DNA of 64,000 nucleotides from positions 32,908,339 through 32,972,338 of the forward strand of contig NC_133284.1 of the NCBI RefSeq assembly GCF_005239225.2, given 5' to 3'. Positions 45,545 to 58,949 of the stretch are shown piece after piece (position 1 is the stretch's first letter; each line of letters starts with the position of its first letter). This DNA is from Populus alba (lineage: Eukaryota > Streptophyta > Magnoliopsida > Malpighiales > Salicaceae). The notes beneath the pieces are model-generated. The model had not been told where the DNA came from, ran no database searches, and saw only the letters and a list, made by a program, of their open reading frames with translations. Both the position numbers and the translations under genes were made by a program.

Positions 45545-46782
45545 GAACCCTGAAAGCGGATCTTCCACAACATCACATACACTTAGCATCGAGAATGAAT
45601 GGCCAAACTTTAACGAACATGTTATCACCATGGAAGGAGAAGAATGGGATGAAAGCAATGTTAAGGAATTTACAAAGTTAGTAGAGCAACATGAACAAAC
45701 CTGGGAACCAGCTGCGGAAGAACTATAAACCATAAACGTGGGTAATGATCAGATTAAAAAAGAATTGAAAATAGGGACCTTAATCACTCCTGAGGAAAGA
45801 ATAAAAATAAAGGCCCTCTTACAAGAATATGTAGATGTTTTCGCTTGGTCCTACGAGGATATGCCTGGTTTGGATAGAAATATCGTCGTGCATAAGATAC
45901 CGTTGGAGGAAGGTTGCAAGCCAGTCAAGCAGAAGTTGAGGAGAGCTCACCCGGATGTTTGGATCAAAGTTAAGACAGAACTCGAGAAACAATGGAATGC
46001 AGGCTTTCTGGAAGTAGTCAAATATCCACAATGGGTATCCAACATTGTTGTCGTACCAAAGAAGGAGGGAAAGATTAGAGTCTGTGTGGATTTCCGAAAT
46101 TTGAATAAAGCTAGCCCCAAGGATGATTTTCCGTTGCCACATATAGATGTTTTGGTGGATAATGCTGCACGTAGTTCCACATATTCCTTTATGGATGGTT
46201 TCTCGGGATACAACCAGATAAAGATGGCTCTAGAAGATAAGGCAAAAACGACTTTTGTTACACCATGGGAACCTTTTGCTACAAGGTTATGCCGTTTGGT
46301 TTGAAAAATGCAGGAGCCACTTATCAGAGAGCCATGGTGACTTTATTCCATGATATGATGCATAAGGAAATTGAGGTGTATGTAGATGATATGATTGCCA
46401 AGTCCAAGAGGGAAGACGACCATGTAAAGGTTTTGAGGAAGTTATTCGAGCGTTTGAGAAAAATATGAACTGAAGCTCAACCTTGCCAAATGTTCGTTTG
46501 GAGTTAAGTCAGGAAAGTTGCTCGGATTCGTAGTAAGTGATAAAGGTATAGAGGTGGATCCTGAATAAGGTGAAAGCCATCCAATCCATGCCATCCCAAA
46601 GACGGAGAAGGAGGGTGAGAGGATTCTTGGGTAAGATTGAACTATATTGCCAGATTTATAGCTCAGCTAACCACAACGTGTGAACCTGTCTTTCGCTATT
46701 GAGGAAAAAGAATCCTGGGATTTGGAATGAGGAGTGCGAGGAGGCATTCAATAAAATCAAGCAATACTTATAAAATCCGCCT
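45545..46782 (+). pseudogene. Reverse transcriptase of element C, frameshifted
   Basis: 45738-46304 gives FAWSYEDMPGLDRNIVVHKI, VVPKKEGKIRVCVDFRNLNK and FMDGFSGYNQIKMALEDKAK. An extra A near 46270 shifts frame; 46265-46468 continues with MPFGLKNAGATYQRAM and catalytic YVDD (46379-46390). Further shifts near 46465 and 46565 break the thumb region. Confidence 0.85.
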
Positions 46783-48207
46783 TTGCTTGTTCCTCCTGTA
46801 TCAGGAAGGCCTTTAATACTGTATTTGACAGTAACTAAAACAGCTATGGGGTGTGTATTGGGTCAGCATGATGAAACTGGAAGGAAAGAGAGGGCCATTT
46901 ATTACCTTAGTAAGAAGTTCACCGAATGTGAGTCTAGATACACGGTGATAGAGAAACTCTGTTGTGCGTTGGTATGGGCGACAAAAAGATTGCGACATTA
47001 CATGTTGTACCACACCACTTTGTTGATTTCAAAGGTGGATCCACTAAGGTACATCTGTGACAAGCCCTATCTCTCAAGTCGAATTGCAAGGTGGCAAGTT
47101 CTGTTGTCAGAATATGACATAGTTTATACAACAAGGAAAGCCGTGAAAGGAAGCGCCATTGCAGACCACTTGGCTGATAATGCGGTGGAAGATTATGAGC
47201 CATTAGATTTTGATTTCCCTGATGAAAATGTATTATCAGTAGTGGGAGAAGAGAAGACAGATTGGTGGACCATATTTTTTGACGGAGCAGTAAATGTTTA
47301 TGGTAATGGGGCCGGTGTGGTGATCATCTCTCCTGACCAGAAACAATATCCAGTTTCAGTTAAATTGTGTTTTGAATGTACCAACAATACTGCAGAATAT
47401 GAGGCTTGTATCTTGGGTTTAGAAGCTGCATTAGAGTTGAAGATCAGAAAGATAGATGTATATGGGGACTCAATGTTGATTATCTGTCAAGTGAAAGGAG
47501 AGTGGCAAACAAAGGAAGAAAAGTTGAGGCCATACCAGGAATATTTATCCACACTATCAGAAGAATTCGAAGAGATAAGGTTCACCCATCTAGGAAGAGA
47601 AGGGAACCATTTTGCGGATGCTTTGGCCACGTTAGCTGCTATGGCAACAATGGATCTCGGGCATAAGGTACATCCCGTACACATAGACATCAGAAATAAC
47701 TCAGCTCATTGCTACTCAGTTGAAGGAGAGGTAGATGGAAAGCCTTGGTACTACGATATCAAGAATTTGTTGCAAAATCAGGAATATCCAGTAGGAGCTT
47801 CGAAGATGGATAAGAAAACCCTAAGAAGGCTGGCCATGGATTTCTACCTGGACGGAGAGATTCTTTATAAAAGATCATTTGATGGAACTTTGCTAAGGTG
47901 TTTGAATGAGACAGATGCTAAAAATGCTTTACGGGAGGTGCATGAAGGGATTTGTTCAACTCATGCTAACGGGCATATGGTAACAAGGAAGATACAAAGG
48001 GTCGGTTACTTCTGGATGACATTAGAAAAAGACTACATCGACTATGTCAGGAAATGTCACAAGTGTCAGGTACATAGTGATAAGGTCAATGCACCTCCAA
48101 CCCCTCTGATTAACCTAACATCTCCTTGGCCATTTGCGATGTGGGGAATTGATGTGATTGGACCAGTTAACCCAAAAGCCAGCAATGGGCATAATTCATC
48201 CTCGTAG
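46783..48207 (+). pseudogene. RNase H, archaeal-type RNase H and integrase N-terminus (element C)
   Basis: One long open frame of 474 codons. First, the ordinary retroelement RNase H (KERAIYYLSKKFTECESRYT), with the usual first Asp of YL.V.D replaced by Lys (VTKTAMG). Next an extra archaeal-type RNase H (~160-290): TIFFDGAVNVYGNGAGVVII, NNTAEYEACILGLEAAL, VYGDSML and HFADALATLA, keeping the acidic residues. A second RNase H is diagnostic of the Tat lineage. Then integrase with its zinc region (EVHEGICSTHANGHM...CHKCQ). The frame ends at a shift at 48207. Confidence 0.88.
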
Positions 48208-48668
48208 CTATTGACTACTTCACGAAATGGGTAGAAGCCAGTTCGTATGCTCATGTAACACAAAAAGTGGTAAAGAAGTTTATAGAAAAAGATTTGATTT
48301 GTCGCTATGGTCCACCAGACAAGATAGTGACCGATAATGCACAAAAATTTCAATAGCAAAATGATCGTGGAGCTTTGCACCAATGGAAAATCAAGCATTC
48401 AAATTCCTCACCATATAGGCCCAAGATGAATGGTGTCGTGGAAGCAGCCAACAAGAACATCAAGAAAATTATTCAGAAGATGGTAATCACTTACAAGGAT
48501 TGGCATGAGATGTTGTCGTTCGCTCTCCATGCATATCGCACTGCCGTAAGGACCTCGACAGGAACTACTCCGTATGCTCTGGTATATGGAATGGAGGCGG
48601 TGATGCCTTTGGAAGTAGAAATACCTTCGTTAAAGGGTTTTTAATGGATTCAAAATTAGAAGAAGCTG
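48208..48668 (+). pseudogene. Integrase catalytic core of element C, cut by the gap
   Basis: VAIDYFTKWVEASSYAHVTQ, KIVTDNAQKF and MNGVVEAANKNIKKI hold the D, D and E residues; TGTTPYALVYGMEAVMPLEV follows. Several frame changes and stops. Sequence becomes N at 48669. Confidence 0.85.
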
Positions 48669-49168
48669 NNNNNNNNNNNNNNNNNNNNNNNNNNNNNNNN
48701 NNNNNNNNNNNNNNNNNNNNNNNNNNNNNNNNNNNNNNNNNNNNNNNNNNNNNNNNNNNNNNNNNNNNNNNNNNNNNNNNNNNNNNNNNNNNNNNNNNNN
48801 NNNNNNNNNNNNNNNNNNNNNNNNNNNNNNNNNNNNNNNNNNNNNNNNNNNNNNNNNNNNNNNNNNNNNNNNNNNNNNNNNNNNNNNNNNNNNNNNNNNN
48901 NNNNNNNNNNNNNNNNNNNNNNNNNNNNNNNNNNNNNNNNNNNNNNNNNNNNNNNNNNNNNNNNNNNNNNNNNNNNNNNNNNNNNNNNNNNNNNNNNNNN
49001 NNNNNNNNNNNNNNNNNNNNNNNNNNNNNNNNNNNNNNNNNNNNNNNNNNNNNNNNNNNNNNNNNNNNNNNNNNNNNNNNNNNNNNNNNNNNNNNNNNNN
49101 NNNNNNNNNNNNNNNNNNNNNNNNNNNNNNNNNNNNNNNNNNNNNNNNNNNNNNNNNNNNNNNNNNNN
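48669..49168. other. Assembly gap (500 N)
   Basis: Exactly 500 N, a conventional filler size, so true length is unknown. It hides the 3' end of element C and the start of element B's 5' LTR. Confidence 0.98.
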
Positions 49169-49481
49169 TATTCGGGGATTTAATAACTAATTTATTCAAG
49201 CCTTAGAATTTAATTAATATTTTAAATTTTCAAATCACATTAGAACACAATGCAGCTTACCTCAGGTAGGGTGTGTTAGGGGTGCTAATACCTTCCCTAA
49301 CCACAACCAGTTCCTTACCCGCGATCTCTGACAAGACCAGTACATCAGGTTTCCTAGTAGCCCTCAATGAATTACTAGGTGGCGACTCCAACGAACAAAT
49401 TCAAAGCAAACGCAAAAACAAGAAAAAATCGCCAGCCCGATGCCGCGCTTCGCTTTGGATTTTTTTTGGGGTGCGACAGAA

Positions 49482-49500
49482 TGGCGACTCCGCTGGGGAC
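49482..49500 (+). promoter_or_regulatory. Primer-binding site of element B
   Basis: TGGCGACTCCGCTGGGGAC, identical to element A, three bases after the LTR end. Confidence 0.8.
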
Positions 49501-52500
49501 GGGTATTGTTTTCAACTTTATCGGACTAAGCTTTGTGTTTTGACGTGTTCAATTTTTTTTGAGTGTTTTGTTTTATTTATTTGTGTTTTATTCATGCATT
49601 GTATATATTTCTCTCATGCATCACAAGTTTTAATTTTTGAAAGCACACATCAGCTTTAGGTTAAGTGGGGGACTAGCAGCTTGCCTTATGACTTGAGTCA
49701 AGGTTTAAGTTTGTGTAAACCCCAACTCTTTGTTGAGTGCTTAGACTGATAATAGTTGGACACATGCCAACCAATTACTGCTGCTGGGCCCCTATATTGC
49801 CTTTACGAAGGCGATCACTGGGACAACAAGAGACCCTTTTAGAGACCAAGTAGCAAACCTACCCTGTCTCACGTAAAATGAATAGAGCATGTCTTTAGGA
49901 TGTATGTGCTATTGTTTTGCATCTGAGCAAACTCTTCTTGAAGCATCTTGAACTCAAGACTTGTGGGTGATACATTGGCCGTCACTCCGAAAATTTTCAT
50001 TGTAGAGTTTGGGCAAAAATCACGATTCTTGTCCATCATACAAGAGTTACGACCATATTGTCACCCCTCGAAGGGTGAGTTCGTCATATAGATTACATAT
50101 TCATACATTTATCATGCATGTACCGGGTTGAAAAGTAGGTTCCCCCGCACAAGCTGTGCTGCAAGTGATTGAAGAAAGGATAGAAGTGAAGAAAGATATC
50201 AGATAGAGGCTCATTATCAGTTTGAGTTTGAGAGCATCAAAGATGAAATAGCTGGACTCAGATCTGCTCGAACAAGTGTTGAGCATCAAATGGAAAGAGA
50301 ATGTCTACACAGTCTTCTGTGGGAACACTGTTTGTCCACCGTCCAATTGAAGCTGCCTCTCCTTTTCAGTCATGAACAACAACAGCAATGCCTTCAGTCA
50401 TCAACTAATGACAACCCTGTTTCCTGTCCAGTTGCACTGTTAAATGTTCATTGCCTCCACATCATCTAATGGAACCAAACGACTACTAGCCTCATGTTCA
50501 TGGTGCATCAGTCTGTTTTGAAGTTACCCCAATTATGAGCTCAATTCTAGTTCAGCAGCGCAAGATGTTGGTCTGAAAAACCATGACCAGACACTGAACT
50601 TCCACGTGGTAGAGCTCTCTGTAGAAGATTTATTTGTGGATCTGCCAATGGAAAATGCAAAAAGGGGATGTATGAATTTCATATGCTTTGAAATTTTTTT
50701 TTTTCCACCAGAGAAACGAACAAAACATTGTAGCAGTCAGAGACTTAGGCCTAGTCTGAAAACATGAGCAGTCGTCGAACTTCAACGTGGCAGAGCTCTT
50801 TCTACAAAAATCTGTTTATGATGCTGCAAGTTGGGAATGCAAGAGGGGATTTATAAGTTGCATATGCTACAAATATTTCTCCCATCAGTTTCAGCACGAA
50901 GACCTCTTAGTAAGTCGAAGAGCCAGACCTGGTCTGAAAAATATGAGCAGACATGAAACTTTAACGTAGCAGAGCTCTCTCAACAAGAATCTGTTTGTGG
51001 ATCCGCAAGTGGGAAATCCAAGAAGGAATACAGTAGTTTCAGATCATCTATGATTTTCCTCCAACAATGTCGGCATTAAAACTCAAAAGTAGAGAGAAGA
51101 GACATGCCTAGACTGAAAAAACATGAAGAATACTGAAACTTCAACAGAGCAGGACTTCCTCTATAGGTGTTTGTTTGCTGCACTGTTAGATGGAATTCGA
51201 AGAGGGGACAAAGGAGTTTCAAATTCATCAGGTGCTCTTCCAATAGAGACAATGTGTGATTCCACACGTCGGTAGTGACGATACTACAAGTTTCTAGGCG
51301 CTGCCAAGATTACCAAGTTGTTACAAAGTTTTCTAACAATCCTCAACCAACCATAGCAACATTGGAAGATTGAAATAATGTTGTGAGGATTTTCCGAAGA
51401 ATTGAACAAGCTATGAAGAGAAGAAAGATTGAAGGATCTGCCATGGATTCTAGAACAATGATGAGAGGTGAATCATAAGATGACTTTGACGGTGTGAACC
51501 CTTAATTATGTGGTATAGCCAGGTCTCACGGTAGCATCAATTGCTCAAATATCTTTGCCAAGATGGGACATTCCTCTGCCACTTAAGTTTGTCGGCCAGC
51601 ATCTGCCAGATTCCAGAATTTTGCTTGACTCCGACAAATCCTATGTAACCACTATTTTCCAGGTGGTTCAATCTAGACAAGAGATGTGATGCCATGATGG
51701 GGTTTCTCGGCCATTCAATGGAATAGTTGCAAGAATTTCAAGTGAATAGTTATCATGTGAGTTTACTTGCCAGCATCTGCTAGATTCCAGACTTTTACCT
51801 GACTCCGACAAATCCCATGCAACCATCATTTTCTGGGTGGTTCAATCCAGACAAGAGATGTGATGCCATGATGGGGTCCTCAACCGTTTCAATTGAGCAA
51901 TTGCTAGAATTTCAAGAAGCGAGTCTGAAAGTTGGTGAGCAAGAGACAAGTGGAGTCGTTGAAGGAGGGTGTCATTGGCTATATTGTTCCCCGAACATCT
52001 TCAGAATGACATGTGATCGAAAATGCTTGGAAAAACGCAAATATTGCAAGAAAAGTTGATTCAAGAATGGTGATGAACAGTCAATCATATTGTTTTGGAA
52101 TTCTGCATTTTGTTTTGGGATCACATCTCATCCTTTAACGAAACATGACTTGCTTTTGTCTCTTTGTTGTTTTGAAATCAACAGATGTTTAACATTTTAT
52201 TCTGACAAAATATTTTGATCAAACTCCAACATGCGATAAAGGCTAATCAATCCTGAAGATTAAAAGTATTTTGATTGCAGAAATGACTCGATTCTTGTTG
52301 AAATGACATGAGGTGACCGAACAAATTTTGAGCTCACACATAATTGAACCACACATCATATAGCTAAGTTTTAGCAGTATGCATAATGACATGTAGTGGA
52401 GTTGGTAGTTATGGACTCATGAATCATGACTCTTACAAGTCCCAATCATTACACTAGATGAGGTCAAAATTTATCGGTTCTAACCGACCTTGCTTGAAAT

Positions 52501-53542
52501 GAGAAAAGGCCATCTTTGATAACCTGTCACTTTCTAAAAATTATCTCCCTTGTAGTCCCATTTTGAGCTGGATAGATTATTTTCTCTAAAAACCCTGACT
52601 AGGATCACACCCCACACTGGGGGCAAATGGGAGATATTTTGAAGACATTGATATAATTAATGGATAAAGTGGAAGGCTTAGAACAAAAGTCCAATGTTTG
52701 AGAAAGGGCTAGAAGAAGAAAATCCATAGATTGAGGGCCATCCAAGAAAAACTTTGAGGAAGGCTATGCAAAAAAGGAAATGAAAAGAAAATGCCTATCA
52801 ATTCTTAGAGAGGCAAGACAGTTTTCAATTGAGAAAAGACAATAAATGCCAAAAGTCAACACTAGAAAAATCGATGCTTCATATCTTTTGGTGTGTCCAG
52901 GATAAAGCCTCTAATTTCTTTTTTTTTTTAGATTGGTTATTCATCAAAGAAAAGTTGGATTTGCATTATGACCTATGTTAAGAGAATTCTGATATTTGAG
53001 ATTAACAAGGTTATATGTCACTTTCTCTACAATGACAACAAGAGAAAGAGAATCGATGAATAATTGATGTTGATCCTAGGTCTTTGAAACCCTCAAACAC
53101 CTTTTGAGCCTTTGAAATTCCTTTCTTTCACAGCCATGAACCATAGCCTGCATTACATGCTTTTAAAAGCCCTTTTTAATCAAGCAAGCAATTTGAATCG
53201 ATAAATGGCGCTCTCAAAACTTGAAGAGCTTTTCCATAAGGGTCGTGACTTCATGAATTAAGCTACTGGTTATTATGCATGCTGATAAAATAAATGCTAA
53301 GAAAAGAAACAATCTTTCTTGATAAAGCCTGAGCATCTTGTTTTTGAAATTCATAAAAATGTCACCTCATCACAGACCATCAAAAGATATACCCAAAATC
53401 AGAGTTTAAAGTGGACACAAAGAACCATGGAAAAAAACCATTTCAATCTTACAACGGGTCATCTCTGTTTTCAAAATACAAGACAATCGAAGGACTGCAT
53501 TGAATAGTGTGTTGGGTGTTTGACCAAAAAAAGTTTGAATTT

Positions 53543-53589
<47 letters not shown>

Positions 53590-55122
53590 TATAATAATTT
53601 CAAAAAACAAACATCTCTTTGATTTCATTTCAACAATTAGGCTTGAATAGACATGATCGTTGAAATATGAGATTTGATTCCAGAACAATAAAGATTGTCA
53701 AACAAAGAAGAACATTTATTGAGTTTGCAAAATCCTTGACAAAAATGACATCAACATTTTCTCGACACTCCTTGAAACGTTGACCACCTGGGGGCAATAC
53801 AGTGGGCCCTTTAGAAGAAAAACAAACAGCCTTCAAATCAGCTGGGGGCAAAGAAAGAATCAGATGATGAGCCATCAAAGTTCATCAAAGTCATTCTTGG
53901 CAATCATAAAAGCCATATGTTTATACAAGAAAAATGAGCATGCTCAGATCGATTAAGGGCAATGTGGTTCAAAGACAATATGTGATTTAGTGAACTTCAG
54001 CAGCAATTGATGAGCAACGCTGCACTTGAAGGATATTTTCATATCTTCATCTTGGGTTACCCTGTAAAACATGGCTATGACTCCTGACATATGTTATCGG
54101 GTGAATGCATTTGAATGAACATCGAACATATGCATACCACTAAGATTGACTATGGGACCATCTATTCTGAAGCTCAAATGCGCACTTCACCGCATGAATA
54201 TGGGTGATAACATGGGCATCATTGATGATGCCAAAGCAGTTATTTTCACGATCTGATTTGACAACCTAAGAAGAATCCATAGAGAAATACATCGCGCTTA
54301 CAATGATGAGATGTTTACTGCAAAGCATGAGATCCATGTCTAGATGACTTGGTTGTTCCATGAAGGGTGGTGACCACATATACTTGAACGGTATTTCAAC
54401 CGAAGGCAAGTTCATGACCGATTAACAATCTTGATGGGTTGTTGACATGATGCATACAATCAATCAAAGGATAATTCTCAGAAGAATCGAAGAGAGAAAA
54501 TTCTTCATGATGAATCAAGCAACACCACACTTGGGGGCATTGCCAAGCTTGATGAGCGATACGAGCAGTAATTGTCAAAGACAGCCCGGGATGGGCATTG
54601 CATTTGCAGCTGAGTGGATGGCTAGCACATGAATGAGTCAATTCCTCGGAAGAACAAAGAAAGCTTTGGGATGCAAACAAGGGCACCCTACGACGATGGA
54701 GCATCAAGGAGGGGGGGACCTATATTTCAAATCAGGTAAGGATGCATGCATATCATCTAACAACCATTTGCACATATTTTTGAATTATTATAGGAAAATC
54801 CTTAATGAGGTCCAGCAAGATGGTGGAAAGAGAAAGAAGCATTGTGGTGATGATAATAAAGAATTGATTTTGATCATGGAATAAAAGGACGATGGGATGA
54901 ACCTTACCATTAGGAAAATCCCAAAGAAATGAAAAGATCAACCTTGCAATTGGGAAGCCTCGAGTTTTCAACCATTGCAGTCAGGAAACACCGAGTTTTC
55001 AAATCCTATGATCGGGAATTATCAGGAAGCACCAAGTTTTCGAGCCCTTCTTCTGTCATCCCCTCAGGACTTCGCCAGGTAAGTCCCATTTTTTCACACT
55101 TATCATCATTTGTTTTCCATCT

Positions 55123-56118
55123 GGGTAGGTCACCCATTACAATGAGACCGCACTTCATATTCTTTCTATTTGGGTAGGTCGCCCATCACAACGAGACCAC
55201 TTCATCATTTTTTTTTCCATCTGGGTGGGTCACCCATTACAACGAGACCACACTTCATATTTTTTCCATTTCTGGGCAGGTCACCCATTACAATGAGACC
55301 ACACTTCACATTTTTTCCATCTTGGGTAGGTCACCCAAAGAATGAGACCATTCTCCATCTTTTTTTTACCTGGGTAGGTCACCCATAAGAATGAGGCCAT
55401 TCCTCTCCCTGGGTAGGTCACCCAAAGAATGAGACCACTCTTCCTTTTTCCACTTGGGTAGGTCACCCATCACAATGAGACCATCATTTTTTCTGGGTAG
55501 GTCACCCATTAGAATGAGACCATTCTCCATCTTTTTTTTACCTGGGTAGGTCACCCATAAGAATGAGGCCATTCTTCCCCCTGGGTAGGTCACCCAAAGA
55601 ATGAGACCACTCTTCCTCCTTTCCACTTGGGTAGGTCACCCATACAATGAGACCATCATTTTTCTTGGGTTCGTCACCCATACAATGAGACCATCATATT
55701 TCTGGGGTTCGTCACCCATACAATGAGACCATCATTTTTCTGGGGTTCGTCACCCATATAATGAGACCATCATATTTCTGGGGTTCGTCACCCATACAAT
55801 GAGACCATTTTTCACACTTTCTTTTGTTTTGATTAAATGAGGTCGCCAGATGGGATCTTATGTAGCTTTGGTTAAAGCTAATCGCCAGATGGGATTTCAG
55901 GTTAACCGAGTTACACAATATTTTCGTTCCAGTTGAATGAGGTCGCCAGATGGGATCTCAGGTAAACCCAATGTGTGGGCAGGTCGCCCGTGAAAATAGA
56001 CCATTGGGAGAGTATGGGTCGGTCGCCCGTGAAAATAGACCAGAGTGAGTATGTGTGGGCAGGTCGCCCGTGAAAATAGATCCGTGTGAGTGTGTGGGCA
56101 GGTCGCCCAAGATAATGA
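55123..56118 (+). repeat. GGTCACCC/GGTCGCC minisatellite of element B
   Basis: Same unit order as 8051-9045, with few changes (for example CGGTCGCCCGT here against CGGTCGCGCCGT in A). Confidence 0.85.
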
Positions 56119-56192
56119 AACCATTTTCCTTTTGTTTTCTTTACAAAGCTTACTATGCAAAACATCGAGGATTTTTGCTTCGTAAGCATTGT

Positions 56193-56206
56193 AAAGAGGG
56201 GGCATC
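56193..56206 (+). promoter_or_regulatory. Polypurine tract of element B
   Basis: AAAGAGGGGGCATC directly before the 3' LTR. Confidence 0.8.
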
Positions 56207-57586
56207 TGTTGCTACCCAATTTTTGACCCATGTTTTTGATATATTTTCAAAAAATCCAAAAATAGAGAAAAACAAAGAAAATCCAAAAAAAATATGTTTT
56301 TAATATATTTTCGTCATTTTAGCATTTTCAACGTCGTTTAAATTTTTTTAAAAAAATTTTTAAGGGTCTTTCGAATGCGTTCGACTTTTCACGCGTCATT
56401 TTCAAAATAATTGATTTTCCGTATTTGAGTCGACGTTGATATTGCTCGTTTTCAAAAAAAATACAAAAAAAACAAGAAGCAGCCGATCTCCTTCACCGCC
56501 GTTTGCCAGCCTCCAGCACTCCTTGCTGCTAGTACATGGAACAAGGGAGAAGAGGATGAGCAGCAGCAGCTGATCTGCTACGAAGCAGACCCAAAAGAGG
56601 CCGTGGCAGATCTAAAAAGGGAGAGCCGGAATTGGTTGTGTTGTTGGTTTTACTTTGCAGGTGACTGGGAGATGCACTGCCGGTACGAACGAGAAGAGAA
56701 GAAAGAGACAATCCCGATCTACCAGCTTGCTGGTCTTCACCGGCGGTGGCGCGTGAGGCCCACGCGCCGCCACTGTTCCCGCGCCCAGAAAACTTCCTTG
56801 ACACTGTTCCAACTATAGAGGGCTATCCCTGTAATTTCATATTGTTTTAGGGCTAATTTTTGTAATTGTAAAAATTGTTTAATGTATTTTTTTTGTTTAG
56901 TTGACTTTTTATAATTTGTAATGTTGATGTACCAAAAAAAAGAAAGAGAAAGAAAAAAAAATGAATAATAAAAAGAAAGTTGTGTGTGTGTTTGTATTTT
57001 TTTATTTATATTATTGAATTATAAAAAAAAAAAAAGGAATTAATTGTTAATTTAAATATGGTTAAATATCTTAAGGACAAATAAAATCAAGTTGTACTTT
57101 CCACGAAAATGTAAGAACAAGTTTTTTACATATATTCGGGGATTCAATAACTGATTTATTCAAGCCTTAGAATTTAATTAATATTTTAAATTTTTCTTAA
57201 ATATGGTTAAATATCTCAAGGAAAAATAAAATCAAGTTGTATTTTACATGAAAATGTAAGAACAAGTTTTTACATATATTCGGGGATTTAATAACTAATT
57301 TATTCAAGCCTTAGAATTTAATTAATATTTTAAATTTTCAAATCACATTAGAACACAATGCAGCTTACCTCAGGTAGGGTGTGTTAGGGGTGCTAATACC
57401 TTCCCTAACCACAACCAGTTCCTTACCCGCGATCTCTGACAAGACCAGTACATCAGGTTTCCTAGTAGCCCTCAATGAATTACTAGGTGGCGACTCCAAC
57501 GAACAAATTCAAAGCAAACGCAAAAACAAGAAAAAATCGCCAGCCCGATGCCGCGCTTCGCTTTGGATTTTTTTTGGGTTGCGACA
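56207..57586 (+). repeat. 3' LTR of element B, promoter deleted
   Basis: 1380 bp; same internal deletion junction (ACAAGAAGCAGCC) as 9135-10517, so no TATA box. Confidence 0.85.
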
Positions 57587-58286
57587 CACTTGGCCACCGT
57601 TCTTTCTCTTGGCAAGATGGTGAGAATCGAATATGTGACACGTAATTAACCACCCGCATATTGTTGATCTTGTTTGTTGTTAGGTCTAATTAAGATTGTG
57701 TTTAGGAAATGCACTGATCCGTAATCCCAATGGAGCCTAACACATATACGGACAATTACTTATGATTAGTAATCAAGCCACCATGAAAAACGCCCTTCTT
57801 GTCATTTTTTATTCATTATTTAACTCGTTAATTAGGATTGGGGAAATTAATGCCTGCTAATATTCAGAACTTGAATATTTCAAAAGCATAATTACCGGTA
57901 ATTAACTGCGATTTAATTGTTAGCAGCATAATTAGTGGGAAGCCATGAAATTAGCAACTACTGGAACTAAACCTCTCTCGAACCAAAGTTTCCATCCTCG
58001 TTTAGATGAAATCACTTGAAAAAATGGCAGCTATATCTAAAGGTTGTTCATCATTTCCATGCAAGATCGATTTAAAGCATTAATTATAAGCATTAGGGTC
58101 ATGATTCTGTAGTTGAAAAAACTGAGCAAAAAGTTCATGAAGCAAATGCAATTTGCATTTGGATGTCTTTGCAGCCATAATGAGAATATATTCCATTATG
58201 AGAAATGAAAGGTCATGTAGGCAAATAGATTGTGGAGGAGCCATTAATGTAGCAAATCTGGATCGGATTTTTATTCTCTTGTTGGT

Positions 58287-58294
58287 TATAAATA
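58287..58294 (+). promoter_or_regulatory. TATA box of the 58-kb MIR169 unit
   Basis: TATAAATA, same context as at 11222 and 21719. Confidence 0.6.
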
Positions 58295-58369
58295 GGGGAT
58301 GTCAAAATGCATTAATCACCATCACATTTTGAGGATGAACACAAGAGGAAAAGAGACCTAACAAGAAAA

Positions 58370-58499
58370 TAAGAGTCTTGTTAGTTAGCCAAGGACGATT
58401 TGCCTGTTCCTTGCAATTTGGGATATGCCCTGGACATAGAGGCAGGACCCACATTCGGGGTTTCAGGTAGTCTCCTTGGCTAGGTTGACAGGCTCTTCT
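58370..58499 (+). ncRNA. MIR169: MIR169-family precursor hairpin (copy 2)
   Basis: Mature segment 58386-58406 starting TAGCCAAGGACGATTTGCC, identical to the 11-kb copy; passenger GGTAGTCTCCTTGGCTAG at 58466-58483. This copy lacks the extra bases seen at 11.3 kb. It is followed ~110 bases later by the chromovirus LTR at TGTTT, as at 11.5 kb. Confidence 0.75.
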
Positions 58500-58949
58500 T
58501 TGTCATGCCAGACCTTCTCTTCTTCCGGACAAACACGCCATTCACTCTATCTTGGTATCATTTCGTAAATGGAGGAAGTGAAGCCTTACATGAAGACAAG
58601 AGTCGTGTTTTGATGCGGAACAATAAAGAATAAGAATTAAAACAAGAAAAGAAAGAAGCTTTAGGGAAAGAAAGAAGCTAGAGAAGAGGAAGAAAGGAGA
58701 TTGGAGATATGCAAATTCTGCAATTTTTCATTAATCATCAAAAGTATCTCTCAAAATGACAAAAGAACATATAAATAGTAAACCCTAAAAGTAAACCCTA
58801 AAACATCCTGCTATTTGGGCTCGGCCCATCAAATCGAACTGTTTAACATAAATAACAATGAGCAGGCCTAGGTGGGCTAAATAAATAAATAACAATAAGC
58901 AGACCCAAATGGGCTAAATAAAATAACAATGAAATAGGCCCACATGGGC

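Larger units (their letters stand above)
33974..48668 (+). mobile_element. Ogre-like Tat-lineage Ty3/gypsy element (element C), 3' end missing
   Basis: 5' LTR 33974-36269, Arg-type primer site 36273, ORF1 before gag, then gag, protease, a 203-nt candidate intron, RT, RNase H, a second archaeal-type RNase H and integrase. ORF1, the intron and dual RNase H are the known marks of Ogre within the Tat lineage. Coding is broken by in-frame stops and frameshifts, and a related solo LTR is inserted at 42048-44853. The element runs into the N gap; no 3' LTR is visible. Confidence 0.88.
49169..57586 (+). mobile_element. Element B: near copy of element A
   Basis: Begins within the 5' LTR after the gap (LTR ends at 49478). 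Then the Arg-type primer site at 49482-49500, shared leader 49655-49870, ~180-bp repeats (about 50573-51270), minisatellite 55123-56118, polypurine tract 56193-56206 and 3' LTR 56207-57586. Differs from element A by scattered single-base changes and many homopolymer length changes. The right flank is also the same as A's, so this is a duplication of the locus, not a separate insertion. Confidence 0.88.

Noticed and set aside
48630..49199. Open frames across the N stretch
   Set aside because: Consist of unknown bases; meaningless.
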